Shown: positions 17,896 through 27,743, counted from the stretch's first letter. The stretch is DNA of 64,000 bases from Staphylococcus lloydii (GCF_015775975.1 NZ_CP064056.1:496001-560000), one strand, 5' to 3'. Translations and numbers: made by a program. The notes: a model not told the origin generated them from the letters alone.

Positions 17896-19179
17896 ATGGG
17901 CGCATTAGATAAATCATTTAGACATCTATCTAGAGAAGAAAAGTTAAATGAACTGGCAACTCAAGGCTTGTTGTCTGAACAATACAAAGAACATTTATTG
18001 CAAAATCAAGTTATAGACGAAGATATTGCTAACAGTCTTATTGAAAATGTTATAGGACAAGGTACAATCCCAGTGGGGGTACTACCAAGCATTATAGTTG
18101 ATCAAAAAAATTACGCAGTACCAATGATGGTAGAAGAGCCATCTGTCGTAGCAGCAGCAAGCTATGGCGCCAAATTGGTAAATAATACTGGTGGTTTTAA
18201 AGTGGTCACTAGTGAACGATTAATGATTGGTCAAATCGTGTTTGATGACGTGCAAGATACTGAAGCATTAGCAACTAAAATTTACCAAATGGAAGAGCAG
18301 ATTAAATCAATCGCAGATGAGGCATATCCTTCCATTATTAAACGTGGTGGTGGCTATCGACGAATCGAAATAGACACTTTCCCAACTGAAAACTTATTGT
18401 CTCTCAAAGTTTTTGTCGACACGAAAGATGCGATGGGCGCTAACATGTTAAATACTATATTAGAAGGAATTTCAGCACATTTAAAGCTTGAACTCCAAGA
18501 TAGTAATGTATTAATGAGTATATTGTCTAATCATGCTACAGCATCTGTCGTTAAGGTTGAAGGCGAAATTGAAGTCTCTGACTTAGCTAAAGGTGACTTC
18601 GATGGTGAAACCGTAGCGCATCGTATGGAAAGGGCATCAGTATTAGCTCATGTGGATATTCATCGTGCTGCTACGCATAACAAAGGTGTAATGAATGGCA
18701 TACACGCCGTTGTCTTAGCAACTGGAAATGATACACGGGGTGCCGAAGCGAGTGCGCATGCATATGCCAGCAAAGATGGGCAATATCGTGGGCTTGCAAC
18801 GTGGAAATATGATCGTGATAGACAACGTTTAGTGGGCACAATAGAGGTGCCGATGACTTTAGCAACTGTAGGTGGCGGCACGAAGGTGTTGCCAATAGCT
18901 CAAGCTTCATTAGATATATTAAATGTAGCAAGCGCGCAAGAACTAGGACATGTTGTTGCGGCCGTCGGTCTAGCTCAAAACTTTTCAGCATGCCGAGCAT
19001 TAGTATCCGAAGGGATTCAACAAGGACACATGTCGTTACAATATAAATCATTAGCGATTGTAGTTGGCGCTCAAGGTGATGAAATTAGTTATGTGGCCAA
19101 CGCTTTGAAAAATGCAACACAAGCTAATACAGCAACTGCTGAGCAACTGTTAAAAGAATATCGTAATAACAATAAATAA
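17896..19179 (+). CDS. mvaA: Hydroxymethylglutaryl-CoA reductase, class II
   Basis: Reduces HMG-CoA to mevalonate using NAD(P)H, the controlling step of the pathway. The 427 residues have the class II hallmarks: E-N-V-I-G near 50, the catalytic glutamate in V-E-E-P-S-V-V-A-A (about 81), the cofactor-binding D-A-M-G-A-N-M-L-N (about 178-186), a catalytic lysine in T-H-N-K-G (about 262), and the catalytic histidine in Q-Q-G-H-M-S-L-Q near 377. It is coupled to the thiolase gene six bases upstream; no separate ribosome binding site is obvious beyond AAAGGACG inside the thiolase end. A strong terminator follows. Confidence 0.96.
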   Translation: MGALDKSFRHLSREEKLNELATQGLLSEQYKEHLLQNQVIDEDIANSLIENVIGQGTIPVGVLPSIIVDQKNYAVPMMVEEPSVVAAASYGAKLVNNTGGFKVVTSERLMIGQIVFDDVQDTEALATKIYQMEEQIKSIADEAYPSIIKRGGGYRRIEIDTFPTENLLSLKVFVDTKDAMGANMLNTILEGISAHLKLELQDSNVLMSILSNHATASVVKVEGEIEVSDLAKGDFDGETVAHRMERASVLAHVDIHRAATHNKGVMNGIHAVVLATGNDTRGAEASAHAYASKDGQYRGLATWKYDRDRQRLVGTIEVPMTLATVGGGTKVLPIAQASLDILNVASAQELGHVVAAVGLAQNFSACRALVSEGIQQGHMSLQYKSLAIVVGAQGDEISYVANALKNATQANTATAEQLLKEYRNNNK

Positions 19180-19180
19180 A

Positions 19181-19229
19181 AAAAGACAGTTATAAGTACA
19201 AATAATGTGACTTATAACTGTCTTTTTAA
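19181..19229. terminator. Bidirectional terminator between mvaA and the CHAP gene
   Basis: Seventeen-base perfect stem (19181-19197 with 19210-19226) with a 12-base loop and T-run, serving the converging genes. Confidence 0.9.
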
Positions 19230-19655
19230 TTAATATATGTACCGATATTTACTTGCGGTACTTTTACTTAGCGTGCGTGTGCCATAAGCAAGGGCACGAT
19301 TATAATTATACTCTGATATTTTAATGCTACCATTTTTATAAACAGTTTCTACATAAGCAACATGCCCATAGTAACCAGCAGTCGATTGAAGAATTGCTTT
19401 TGGCGCAGGTTTCGTCCCTACACGATAACCTGAACGCTTGGCATTAGTATACCAATATTTTGCATTGCCCCAACCATTTGGGATTGGCTTATGTACTTGT
19501 GCTCTTTTGTTGAAAACATACCAAGTGCAGTTGTGTTTTGCATAATAATTTTTAGCAGCATGAGAAATATTCGTGTTGTTGATCATTTGGAAAGTAACGC
19601 TCGTCGTGAATAGCAAAGTGAAGGCGATAGCGATGCGACACAATAATTTTTTCAT
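19230..19655 (-). CDS. Secreted CHAP-domain protein (SsaA-like amidase/endopeptidase)
   Basis: A 141-residue exported protein consisting of a signal peptide and one CHAP domain. The hydrophobic core L-L-C-R-I-A-I-A-F-T-L-L-F (4-16) leads to a likely cleavage after S-H-A (about 33). The catalytic pair is visible: Cys43 in H-N-C-T-W-Y-V and His98 in Y-G-H-V-A-Y-V-E, with S-E-Y-N-Y following. CHAP domains cut peptidoglycan amide bonds. There is no LysM or SH3 cell-wall anchor, so this is at the small end of the SsaA family. The neighbouring mvaA and cidR are conserved housekeeping genes. Confidence 0.85.
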   Translation of the reverse strand: MKKLLCRIAIAFTLLFTTSVTFQMINNTNISHAAKNYYAKHNCTWYVFNKRAQVHKPIPNGWGNAKYWYTNAKRSGYRVGTKPAPKAILQSTAGYYGHVAYVETVYKNGSIKISEYNYNRALAYGTRTLSKSTASKYRYIY

Positions 19656-19897
19656 CCTTATAAATTATCCCCAGTTCTTTTATTATTAATACTTTTCTAA
19701 TAATAAAAGAAATTATCAAGTTGAACAATACACGTTACCTTAACAAAAACAACCTTTAATATAATAGCAATATATATAATGTTACTGTAATATAAGATGA
19801 TATTTAATTTGAAAGTATCGTTTATATAACGGGTGGCGACATATTCATGATAAACTTTAGTTAATATAGAAAAATGAACAGGTAGGTGTAAAGAGCT

Positions 19898-20773
19898 GTG
19901 GATATAAAACAAATGAATTACTTTGTAGAGGTAGTAAATCATGGTGGCATGACAAATGCATCGAAAGCACTCTATATAGCGCAACCAACGATTAGTAAAG
20001 CAATTAAAGATTTAGAAAACGAATTGGCGATGCCTTTATTCGACCGCAGTAAAAGACAAATTGTACTAACAGACGCTGGAGAAATATTTTATAAGAAAAG
20101 TAAAGAAATATTAGCCTTATATAATAATCTGCCTACTGAAATAAATAGTTTGCTAGGCCTTGAAACAGGGCATATAAGTATAGGTTTATCAGCAGTCATG
20201 AATATGAAGCAATTTATTAAATTGTTAGGTGAATTCCATCAATTGTATCCGAATGTGACCTATAATATGGTTGAAAACGGTGGGAAAATGATTGAATCTC
20301 AATTGTTTAATGATGAAATTGATATAGGCATAACGACTATACCTGTTGATAGCACCATTTTTAATTCTATTTCATTATATCAAGAAGATTTAAAACTCGT
20401 ACTTAATAGTGAACATAGACTAGCTAATAATGCCACTGTGTCTATGTCTGAATTAAAGGAAGAAGATTTTATTCTGTTTAATGAAGATTTTTACTTAAAT
20501 GACAAAATCAGAGAAACGGCAAAAAACGCAGGTTTTATACCTAAAACGATTTCCAAAATCTCACAGTGGAACTTCATAGATGATTTATTGAATGCTCATT
20601 TGGGCGTCAGTATTCTACCTGAAAGTATTGTTCAAATGTTAGATAGCGATTTTAAAGCTATTACATTTGATGACCCCTCAATGAAATGGGAATTAGGCGT
20701 TATTTGGAAAAAAGATAAATATCTAAGTCATGCAACACGAAAATGGATTGACTTTATGGAGCAAAGACTATAA
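19898..20773 (+). CDS. cidR: LysR-type regulator CidR
   Basis: Transcription activator of the cid operon in staphylococci, responding to acetate or carbohydrate overflow. The 291 residues begin with a LysR helix-turn-helix (M-N-Y-F-V-E-V-V-N-H-G...A-Q-P-T-I-S-K-A-I, about 5-34) and continue with the effector-binding domain. The sequence L-N-S-L-L-G-L-E-T-G-H-I near 82-95 and W-E-L-G-V-I-W-K-K-D-K near the end agree with S. aureus CidR. The start is GTG at 19898, preceded by a weak AAAGAG. It lies directly upstream of cidA in the same direction, as in S. aureus. Confidence 0.93.
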   Translation: MDIKQMNYFVEVVNHGGMTNASKALYIAQPTISKAIKDLENELAMPLFDRSKRQIVLTDAGEIFYKKSKEILALYNNLPTEINSLLGLETGHISIGLSAVMNMKQFIKLLGEFHQLYPNVTYNMVENGGKMIESQLFNDEIDIGITTIPVDSTIFNSISLYQEDLKLVLNSEHRLANNATVSMSELKEEDFILFNEDFYLNDKIRETAKNAGFIPKTISKISQWNFIDDLLNAHLGVSILPESIVQMLDSDFKAITFDDPSMKWELGVIWKKDKYLSHATRKWIDFMEQRL

Positions 20774-20784
20774 ATCGTATCAAA

Positions 20785-20872
20785 TGAGTGAGATGCAATA
20801 AGGCACGATTGTTCAATTATTTTGAACTACTTTAATAAAAGTTGTGGCTTATCATAGCATCTCTCTTATTAT
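20785..20872 (+). terminator. Possible cidR terminator
   Basis: Imperfect long hairpin: GAGATGC at 20790-20796 pairs with GCATCTC near 20857-20863, with further paired segments inside. The T-rich tail is weak. Confidence 0.4.
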
Positions 20873-20885
20873 GTTTCGTAATGTA

Positions 20886-20899
20886 AGTAATCGTTTTCA
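20886..20899 (+). promoter_or_regulatory. Possible cre site upstream of cidA
   Basis: AGTAATCGTTTTCA matches 12 of 14 positions of the CcpA consensus, 124 bases before cidA. Carbon control of cid genes is known in S. aureus, but the match is imperfect. Confidence 0.35.
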
Positions 20900-21022
20900 T
20901 AGAAAAAAGTAATGAAAAGTATGTAAAATCAATATTTTTATTATAAGAATGCAGGGCTTACAATAATAACTGTAATCAAAACAACCACTATTTAGAATCA
21001 TTAAGAAAAGGGTGATGATTGA

Positions 21023-21409
21023 ATGCAGTTAGCTTTAAAAGTAGTCAAAATTATAATTCAAATTGCAGTAATTTCAGGCATAACGTATTTAGGTAATGTT
21101 TTACAACAAGCATTGCATATACCGATTGCAGGTAGCATTGTTGGACTCGCACTGTTTTTCGTATTATTACAATTTAAAATAATTCCAGAAAAATGGATTA
21201 AAGAAGGTGCGAACTTCTTACTTGCAACAATGGTCTTTTTCTTTGTACCATCTGTCGTTGGTATAATGGATATTGCTTCTAATATTAATTTAAATTACAT
21301 TGTATTTTTCTTACTAGTTATTGCCGGTACTTGTAGTGTGGCATTGATTTCAGGTTATATCGCTGAAAAAATGTTCAAAACTTCAGATGGCAATAGTGGG
21401 AGTCATTAG
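21023..21409 (+). CDS. cidA: Holin-like protein CidA
   Basis: Small membrane protein linked to murein hydrolase activity, programmed lysis and biofilm in staphylococci. The 128 residues carry four hydrophobic segments and the LrgA/CidA motif [10 protein letters not shown] (about 33-42), then [10 protein letters not shown] (about 59-68). The length is close to S. aureus CidA (131). The ATG follows AAAAGGGTGATGATTGA. The cidB start codon comes immediately after its stop codon, so the two are translated together. Confidence 0.93.
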   Translation: MQLALKVVKIIIQIAVISGITYLGNVLQQALHIPIAGSIVGLALFFVLLQFKIIPEKWIKEGANFLLATMVFFFVPSVVGIMDIASNINLNYIVFFLLVIAGTCSVALISGYIAEKMFKTSDGNSGSH

Positions 21410-22096
21410 ATGTTGATTTTACAAACATTCATTATGATTGCCTTAACAGTTATAACTTATCTGTTGGCCAAAAAGTTACAAGAAAAGTATAAGCATCCAT
21501 TATTAAATCCAGCGTTAATATCTTCATTATTTATCATTATTATCTTATTAATCTTTAGTCAGGATTATAATGATTATATGACAGGTGGGAAATGGATTAA
21601 TTACTTGTTAAATTCAACGGTCGTATGTTTAGCTTATCCGTTATATAAAAATAGAAAAATGATTTTGCAACACGCTAACATTATTTTTACGAGCGTTATT
21701 GCAGCAGTTGTAATTAATTTCTTTCTGCTATTTATTACTTTAAAGCTAATGGGTTACTCAAAAGAAGTTATAGTAACTTTACTGCCAAGATCAATCACAG
21801 CTGCAGTAGGCATTGAATTATCAGACCAACTCGGTGGCACAGATACAATTACTGTCATGTTTATTATATGTACAGGATTAATAGGTAGTATTTTAGGGGC
21901 ATACTTGTTAAAACTTGCGAAATTCCAAACCTCAATTGCCCGTGGATTGACTTATGGGAATTCATCCCATGCATTCGGTACAGCTAAGGCACTTGAACTT
22001 GATATCGAATCTGGTGCATTTAGCTCGATTGGTATGATATTAAATGCTATATTAAGTTCGGTTATCATACCATTATTATTGTTATTACTTTATTAA
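21410..22096 (+). CDS. cidB: CidB, LrgB-family membrane protein
   Basis: Partner of CidA, of the LrgB family; recent work on plant and bacterial relatives suggests metabolite transport. The 228-residue protein has about six to seven membrane segments, with the family motifs [12 protein letters not shown] (about 124-135) and [12 protein letters not shown] (about 183-194), including the conserved serine-histidine stretch. It starts at the base after the cidA stop and is followed 85 bases later by cidC. Confidence 0.93.
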   Translation: MLILQTFIMIALTVITYLLAKKLQEKYKHPLLNPALISSLFIIIILLIFSQDYNDYMTGGKWINYLLNSTVVCLAYPLYKNRKMILQHANIIFTSVIAAVVINFFLLFITLKLMGYSKEVIVTLLPRSITAAVGIELSDQLGGTDTITVMFIICTGLIGSILGAYLLKLAKFQTSIARGLTYGNSSHAFGTAKALELDIESGAFSSIGMILNAILSSVIIPLLLLLLY

Positions 22097-22181
22097 ACTA
22101 TGAATTAAGCATTTATTTTGAAAGTGCAAAATCTAAATCGTATAATTTAAAATATTGAGTATTTGAAAGGAGCTTTTTACA

Positions 22182-23924
22182 TTGGCAAAAATTAAAGGAA
22201 ATCATGCATTAGTTAAAGCGTTACAAGCTTGGGATATAGATCATATTTATGGTATCCCTGGAGATTCAATCGACGCAGTCGTTGATAGCTTGAGAACAGA
22301 AAGAGATAACATTGATTTTCTACACGTAAGACATGAGGAAGTTGGAAGCTTAGCAGCTGCAAGCTACACAAAATTAACAGGTAAAATTGGTGTAGCACTA
22401 AGTATTGGTGGACCTGGTATCGTTCACTTATTAAACGGTATGTATGATGCTAAGATGGATAACGTACCTCAATTAATCTTAGCTGGCCAAACTAATTCAA
22501 CAGAACTTGGAACTAAAGCATTCCAAGAAACTGATATTTATAATATGGTTGAAGACGTAGCTGTGTATAGACATCAAATTACTGAAAAAGATAAAGATGT
22601 TTTTGGAATTGTCAATGAAGCTATTCGTACAGCATATGAGAAAAAAGGTGTATCAGTATTAATATTACCTAATAACTTATTATCACAAAAAGTTAAAGAC
22701 ACTACGAATACAAAAGTAGATACTGCACCACCTGCTCGTGTAGCTCCAAAACCACGTAGTATTAAAAAAGCAGCAAAATTAATCGATAAAAGTAAACGTC
22801 CGGTAATGATTATTGGTACTGGTGCTAAACACGCTAAAGATGAAGTAAGAGAATTTATTGAAGCGGCTAAAATACCTTCAATTATTACTTTACCAGCGAA
22901 AGGTATTTTACCAGATGCGCACCCTTATAATTTAGGTAACTTAGGTAAAATCGGTACTAAAGTATCTTATCAAACAATACAAGATGCAGATTTATTAATC
23001 ATGTTAGGTACTAACTATCCTTATGTTGATTATTTACCTAAGAAAAATATTAAAGCTATTCAAATCGATACTAACCCAGAAGCTATCGGTCATCGTTTTG
23101 ATGTCAATGTAGGTATCGTTGGCGATAGTAAATATGCATTACAACAATTAACAGACTCTGTTAAACACGTTCCAAATAGAGACTTTATGACTAAAACATT
23201 AGAGCGTAAAGCTACTTGGGATTCTTGGATGGATAAAGATAAAGCTGACGAAAGTAGCCCAATCCGTCCAGAACGTGTTATGGATGCAATTAACAAAGTT
23301 AGAGACGATGATGCCATCTTCTCTATCGACGTAGGTACTTCTACTGTTTGGTCTACACGTTATTTAGATTTAACAGTAAACAACAAATTTATCGTATCAA
23401 GTTGGTTAGGAACAATGGGTTGTGCGTTACCAGGTGCAATTGCTGCTAAACGTGCTTATCCAAATAGACAAGTCGTAGGTATTTCAGGCGACGGTGCATT
23501 CCAAATGGTAATGCAAGACTTTGCAACAGCTGTTCAATATGATATGCCAATGACAATATTTGTAATGAACAACGAAGAATTATCATTTATTAAATATGAA
23601 CAACAAGCGGCAGGCGAATTAGAATATGCAATCGACTTTACAGATGTTGACTTAGCAAAATTCGCTGAAAGTGCAGGCGGTGTAGGATATACGTTAAAAG
23701 ATCCAAACCGTATTGACGAAGTTGTAGAAGAAGCTATGGCTCAAGATAGACCTACAATTGTTAACGTTTATGTTGATCCAAATGCTGCGCCATTACCAGG
23801 TAAAATTGTAAAAGATGAAGCTCTAAACTATGGTAAATGGGCTTATAGATCAATTACTGAAGATAAAAAATTAGACTTAGATGAAATTCCACCACTTTCA
23901 ACAGCGGCTAAACGTTTCTTCTAA
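22182..23924 (+). CDS. cidC: Pyruvate oxidase CidC
   Basis: ThDP- and FAD-dependent, membrane-associated pyruvate:menaquinone oxidoreductase that makes acetate and CO2 during overflow metabolism. The 580 residues match S. aureus CidC (579). The ThDP glutamate is in H-V-R-H-E-E-V (about 52), the FAD domain covers the middle, and the ThDP motif G-D-G-A-F...N-N spans about 437-464. The C-terminal stretch after P-L-P-G-K-I corresponds to the membrane/quinone-interacting tail. The start codon is TTG, supported by AAAGGAG nine bases upstream and by the conserved M-A-K-I-K start. It is the third gene of cidABC and has its own terminator. Confidence 0.95.
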   Translation: MAKIKGNHALVKALQAWDIDHIYGIPGDSIDAVVDSLRTERDNIDFLHVRHEEVGSLAAASYTKLTGKIGVALSIGGPGIVHLLNGMYDAKMDNVPQLILAGQTNSTELGTKAFQETDIYNMVEDVAVYRHQITEKDKDVFGIVNEAIRTAYEKKGVSVLILPNNLLSQKVKDTTNTKVDTAPPARVAPKPRSIKKAAKLIDKSKRPVMIIGTGAKHAKDEVREFIEAAKIPSIITLPAKGILPDAHPYNLGNLGKIGTKVSYQTIQDADLLIMLGTNYPYVDYLPKKNIKAIQIDTNPEAIGHRFDVNVGIVGDSKYALQQLTDSVKHVPNRDFMTKTLERKATWDSWMDKDKADESSPIRPERVMDAINKVRDDDAIFSIDVGTSTVWSTRYLDLTVNNKFIVSSWLGTMGCALPGAIAAKRAYPNRQVVGISGDGAFQMVMQDFATAVQYDMPMTIFVMNNEELSFIKYEQQAAGELEYAIDFTDVDLAKFAESAGGVGYTLKDPNRIDEVVEEAMAQDRPTIVNVYVDPNAAPLPGKIVKDEALNYGKWAYRSITEDKKLDLDEIPPLSTAAKRFF

Positions 23925-23944
23925 GCACAATAGCATTTTAATAT

Positions 23945-23983
23945 AAAGAGACAATCGTTTATAAAACGGTTGTCTCTTTTATT
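23945..23983 (+). terminator. cid operon terminator
   Basis: Sixteen-base stem containing one G-U pair and a short loop, followed by TTTTATTAT. Confidence 0.85.
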
Positions 23984-24043
23984 ATAATATTTTGGACTAT
24001 ATTAATTGACTTGGATTAACTTTTCTTTATTAGGTTATAATCT

Positions 24044-24058
24044 TAATAATCATTATAA
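24044..24058. promoter_or_regulatory. PerR/Fur-type box upstream of the YfcC gene
   Basis: A 7-1-7 inverted repeat, TAATAAT-C-ATTATAA, matching 13 of the 14 defined positions of the PerR box TTATAATNATTATAA and 12 of the Fur box. It lies 23 bases before the ATG and directly after a possible -10 (TATAAT at 24036). Confidence 0.4.
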
Positions 24059-24081
24059 CTTTGAATAAAGGGGTTCATGTT

Positions 24082-25473
24082 ATGAAAAAATTACTACAAT
24101 CTTTCACAATGAAAACACCGCATACATATGCTTTATTAATGCTCATCATCGTTATCGCTTGTTTATTAACTTATTTAGTCCCAGCAGGAACTTATGAACG
24201 TGAGAAAAAAGGCGGGCAAACTGTCGTAGTATCAGGTACATACGAACAGATTTCACAACACGGTGTGTCATTTTTTGATATATTTCGTGCTATTCCAGAA
24301 GGTTTGTTAAGTGGTGGAGAAATCGTGTTTTACATTTTCTTAGTAGGTGGTGCTTTTGGCATTGTACATAAAACAGGAGCGTTCGAAAATGGTGTGAAAC
24401 AAGCCATGAGAAAATTAGGTAGTTTTCAAATTTTAATGATACCACTGACGATGACTATTTTTTCAATTTTGGGCTTTTCGATAGGCCTTGCTGAAGAAAC
24501 AATTATCTTTGTACCTATAGGTATTATTATTGCGCGTACATTAGGTTATGATGCTTTAACGGGTGCGTCTATGGTTATACTAGGTGCAGCTAGTGGATTT
24601 ATCGGTGGGATGCTAAATCCATTTACTGTCGGCGTAGCTCAAAAAGTTGCTGAATTACCTATGTTTTCGGGGTGGGGTTTACGTTCCATCATTTATGTCT
24701 TTATTTTGATAGCGGCAATTACCACTGTGATGCTTTATGCAAGAAAAATAAAGCATGATAAAACGAAAAGTTTAGTTTACGACTTAGAACAGGAAGAAGC
24801 GTCTACAGTTCAGGATGAATATTATGAGCGATTTACTAAAAGACAAGCAGCAGGGCTAGCATTTATCGTGTTAACCATCATAATGAACGTCGTTGGTATT
24901 TTCCGGTTCGGTTGGTCATTTAATGAAATGAGTGCCAATTTTGTGTTGGCTGGTCTATTAGCAGGTTTTGTAGGTGGATTGGGTATTAACGGTACTTTTG
25001 ATGCATTAATAGAAGGAATGAAAGATATCTTATTTGGTGCTATGATTGTAGGTTTTGCCAAAGGAATAATTGTCATTTTAGAAAATGGCAAAGTAATAGA
25101 TACAATTGTTCATGGAATGACTACGTTATTAACTGATGTACCACCAGCTTTCGTAATTATAATGATGTTTCTTTTGCAATTCATGCTAAACTTCTTTATT
25201 CCTTCTGGCTCTGGTCAGGCCCTAACGACCATGCCGTTGATGGTACCTATTGCTGATTTATTACATATTAATCGCCAGATGACTGTCTTTGCGTTTCAAT
25301 ATGGTGATGCAATAAGTAATGTATTATTTCCAACTTCAGCTATTTTAATGGGTGCGCTTGCCGTAGCAAAGATTAGTTATATCCAATGGTTAAAGTTTGC
25401 ATGGAAACTTATCGTTATATGGGTATTAATTTGTATTATAGCAATGTCGATAGCTTTAATTTTACATTATTAG
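24082..25473 (+). CDS. YfcC-family membrane carrier (C4-dicarboxylate/basic amino acid type)
   Basis: A 463-residue polytopic protein of the YfcC family, related to DcuC-type anaerobic dicarboxylate carriers. About twelve hydrophobic segments are seen. Family stretches are T-Y-L-V-P-A-G-T-Y (about 25-33), a glycine- and acid-bearing motif G-L-A-E-E-T-I-I-F-V-P (about 133-143), and F-F-I-P-S-G-S-G-Q-A near 372. The frame opens at a TTG at 24061, but AAAGGGG lies eight bases before the ATG at 24082, which I use. The family has no settled substrate. It lies between cidC and ptsG and may carry an overflow product or amino acid. Confidence 0.8.
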   Translation: MKKLLQSFTMKTPHTYALLMLIIVIACLLTYLVPAGTYEREKKGGQTVVVSGTYEQISQHGVSFFDIFRAIPEGLLSGGEIVFYIFLVGGAFGIVHKTGAFENGVKQAMRKLGSFQILMIPLTMTIFSILGFSIGLAEETIIFVPIGIIIARTLGYDALTGASMVILGAASGFIGGMLNPFTVGVAQKVAELPMFSGWGLRSIIYVFILIAAITTVMLYARKIKHDKTKSLVYDLEQEEASTVQDEYYERFTKRQAAGLAFIVLTIIMNVVGIFRFGWSFNEMSANFVLAGLLAGFVGGLGINGTFDALIEGMKDILFGAMIVGFAKGIIVILENGKVIDTIVHGMTTLLTDVPPAFVIIMMFLLQFMLNFFIPSGSGQALTTMPLMVPIADLLHINRQMTVFAFQYGDAISNVLFPTSAILMGALAVAKISYIQWLKFAWKLIVIWVLICIIAMSIALILHY

Positions 25474-25498
25474 CAAAGTCAAAAAGCTAGAGTGACAG

Positions 25499-25527
25499 TT
25501 GTTTGACAGGGGTCTTTCGTATATAAT
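25499..25527 (+). promoter_or_regulatory. ptsG promoter
   Basis: TTGTTT (25499-25504), 17-base spacer, perfect TATAAT (25522-25527). It is placed just before the antiterminator leader. Confidence 0.65.
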
Positions 25528-25547
25528 ATTTATGAAATTATCGAATA

Positions 25548-25624
25548 CGCGTGTTACTGGATAGGCAGGCATGAGCAAAGCAAACTATTTTTACGAATAG
25601 TTTTTTTGCTCATGCCTTTTTTTG
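25548..25624 (+). promoter_or_regulatory. GlcT-type antiterminator (RAT) and leader terminator of ptsG
   Basis: A transcribed leader that can fold in two ways. The terminator has an outer 12-bp perfect stem (25568-25579 with 25605-25616), an inner 8-bp stem (25582-25589 with 25596-25603) and seven T residues. Overlapping its left arm is a stretch ending GGCAGGCATGAGCAAA that resembles the ribonucleic antiterminator target of B. subtilis and S. carnosus glucose PTS leaders. In those systems, GlcT binding to the RAT prevents termination when glucose is present. A glcT gene is not in the window. Confidence 0.75.
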
Positions 25625-25667
25625 TGCACATCGTCGATAATAATTTAATGAAGGGACGTTAGATAAC

Positions 25668-27743
25668 ATGTTTAAACGGTTTTTCGGTCATTTGCAACGG
25701 ATTGGGAAAGCTTTAATGTTACCTGTTGCTATATTGCCTGCTGCCGGTATTTTATTAGCACTTGGTAATGCTATGCACAATGAACAACTTGTGTCATTGG
25801 CACCTTGGTTAAAACATGAAATATTTACAGTTATTTCATCAATCATGGAAGTTTCTGGTCAAATTATATTTGAAAACTTACCATTACTCTTTGCAGTTGG
25901 GACGGCGTTAGGTTTGGCTGGTGGAGATGGAGTAGCTGCATTAGCTGCACTCGTTGGGTATTTAATAATGAATGCAACGATGGGTAAAATTTTAAATATT
26001 ACAATAGATGATATTTATAGTTATGTTGACGGCGCTAAAACATTGAGCCAAGCAAGTAAAGCACAATCGCATGCACTTATTTTAGGTATACCAACCCTAC
26101 AGAGTGGTGTGTTTGGTGGTATCATTATGGGTGCTTTAGCAGCATGGTGTTATAACAGGTTTTACAACATATCGCTACCGCCATTTTTAGGGTTCTTTGC
26201 AGGCAAACGTTTTGTGCCAATAGTTACTTCGTTAGTAGCTATTTTAGCAGGTGTGGTATTAACTTTTGTTTGGCCACCTATTCAAGATGGCTTAAACAAC
26301 TTATCCAATTTCTTATTAAATAAAAATTTAACTTTAACTACGTTTGTCTTTGGAATCATTGAACGTGCTTTAATTCCATTTGGTTTGCACCATATATTCT
26401 ATGCACCGTTTTGGTTTGAATTTGGTCAATATGTAAACTTAGCTGGAGATGTAGTACGAGGCGATCAACGTATTTGGATAGCACAAATGAATGATGGCGT
26501 GCCATTTACGGCTGGTGCATTTACGACAGGTAAATATCCATTTATGATGTTTGGCTTACCAGCGGCGGCATTTGCAATTTATCGCTGTGCGCGTCCTGAA
26601 AATAAAAAATTAGTAGCTGGGTTAATGTTATCAGCTGGACTTACTTCTTTTTTAACAGGTATTACTGAGCCATTGGAATTTTCATTTTTATTTGTAGCCC
26701 CAGTACTTTATATTGTTCACGTATTTTTAGCAGGAAGTTCATTTTTAATAATGCATTTATTAGATGTGAAAATAGGAATGACTTTCTCGGGTGGATTTAT
26801 AGACTACATATTATATGGTTTGCTTAATTGGGACCGTACAAATGCGCTAATGGTTATACCAGTAGGCTTAGTGTATGCAATCATCTATTACTTCTTATTC
26901 AGTATCGTTATTACTAAATTTAACTTGAAAACACCTGGTAGAGAGGACGAAGAGGTTAAAGAAGAGCAGACAGCAATGTCTAGTTTACCGTCTAAAGTAT
27001 TACACGCTATGGGAGGACAAAGCAACATTGCTCATTTAGATGCATGTATTACGCGCCTACGTGTAGAAGTGAATAATAAAAATATGGTGAATGCTGATAC
27101 ATTAAAATCGTTAGGTGCATCTGGTGTGTTAACAGTAGGAAACAATATTCAGGCAATTTTTGGTCCTATGTCAGACCAACTGAAACATGATATGAATCGT
27201 ATTATTAAAGGCGAAATCATTGATACGTCTGATTCTGAATACCAAGAGAGGAAGCAAGAAACGCAAAGTGTAATGACTAAGGGACAAACCATTCAAATTT
27301 CGGCACCATTCAACGGCCAACCAATACCCTTAGCAGACGTACCTGATAAAGTATTTGCTACAAAAATGATGGGGGATGGTATTGGGTTTATACCTCAAAG
27401 TAATGTTGTAACAGCGCCATTTAATGGTAAAGTCAAAACAGTATTTCCTACTAAACATGCTATAGGTTTAGAGTCTGATGAAGGGTTAGAATTACTCATT
27501 CATATTGGTATTGATACTGTGAAATTAAATGGGCAAGGATTTGAAACGTTAGTAGAGGCAGAGCAAATTATCGAACAAGGTCAACCTCTCGTTAAACTTG
27601 ATTTAGATTATATAGAAAAACATGCGCCAAGTATTATTACGCCATTAATCTTTACTAATTTGAAACAAGCAAATATAGAACTTGTTACTACAGATGAGGT
27701 TAATGAAGGTGATATAATAATAAACATTAAAATAAAAGAATAA
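25668..27743 (+). CDS. ptsG: PTS glucose transporter subunit IICBA
   Basis: Imports and phosphorylates glucose (or a related hexose) at the membrane. The 691 residues have the order IIC-IIB-IIA: the membrane domain starts [11 protein letters not shown] (about 17) and contains the family loop F-G-L-H-H-I-F-Y near 239; linker L-K-T-P-G-R-E-D near 420; IIB phosphocysteine Cys460 (D-A-C-I-T-R-L-R-V); IIA phosphohistidine His612 ([10 protein letters not shown]). The length is like S. carnosus GlcA/GlcB. The antiterminator leader supports glucose specificity. A second IICB paralogue without IIA is at 45862; this IIA domain could serve it. Confidence 0.93.
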   Translation: MFKRFFGHLQRIGKALMLPVAILPAAGILLALGNAMHNEQLVSLAPWLKHEIFTVISSIMEVSGQIIFENLPLLFAVGTALGLAGGDGVAALAALVGYLIMNATMGKILNITIDDIYSYVDGAKTLSQASKAQSHALILGIPTLQSGVFGGIIMGALAAWCYNRFYNISLPPFLGFFAGKRFVPIVTSLVAILAGVVLTFVWPPIQDGLNNLSNFLLNKNLTLTTFVFGIIERALIPFGLHHIFYAPFWFEFGQYVNLAGDVVRGDQRIWIAQMNDGVPFTAGAFTTGKYPFMMFGLPAAAFAIYRCARPENKKLVAGLMLSAGLTSFLTGITEPLEFSFLFVAPVLYIVHVFLAGSSFLIMHLLDVKIGMTFSGGFIDYILYGLLNWDRTNALMVIPVGLVYAIIYYFLFSIVITKFNLKTPGREDEEVKEEQTAMSSLPSKVLHAMGGQSNIAHLDACITRLRVEVNNKNMVNADTLKSLGASGVLTVGNNIQAIFGPMSDQLKHDMNRIIKGEIIDTSDSEYQERKQETQSVMTKGQTIQISAPFNGQPIPLADVPDKVFATKMMGDGIGFIPQSNVVTAPFNGKVKTVFPTKHAIGLESDEGLELLIHIGIDTVKLNGQGFETLVEAEQIIEQGQPLVKLDLDYIEKHAPSIITPLIFTNLKQANIELVTTDEVNEGDIIINIKIKE

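Noticed and set aside
19697-19984. Minus-strand 95-codon open frame
   Set aside because: It covers the cidR start in antisense, lacks a binding site and has no family features.
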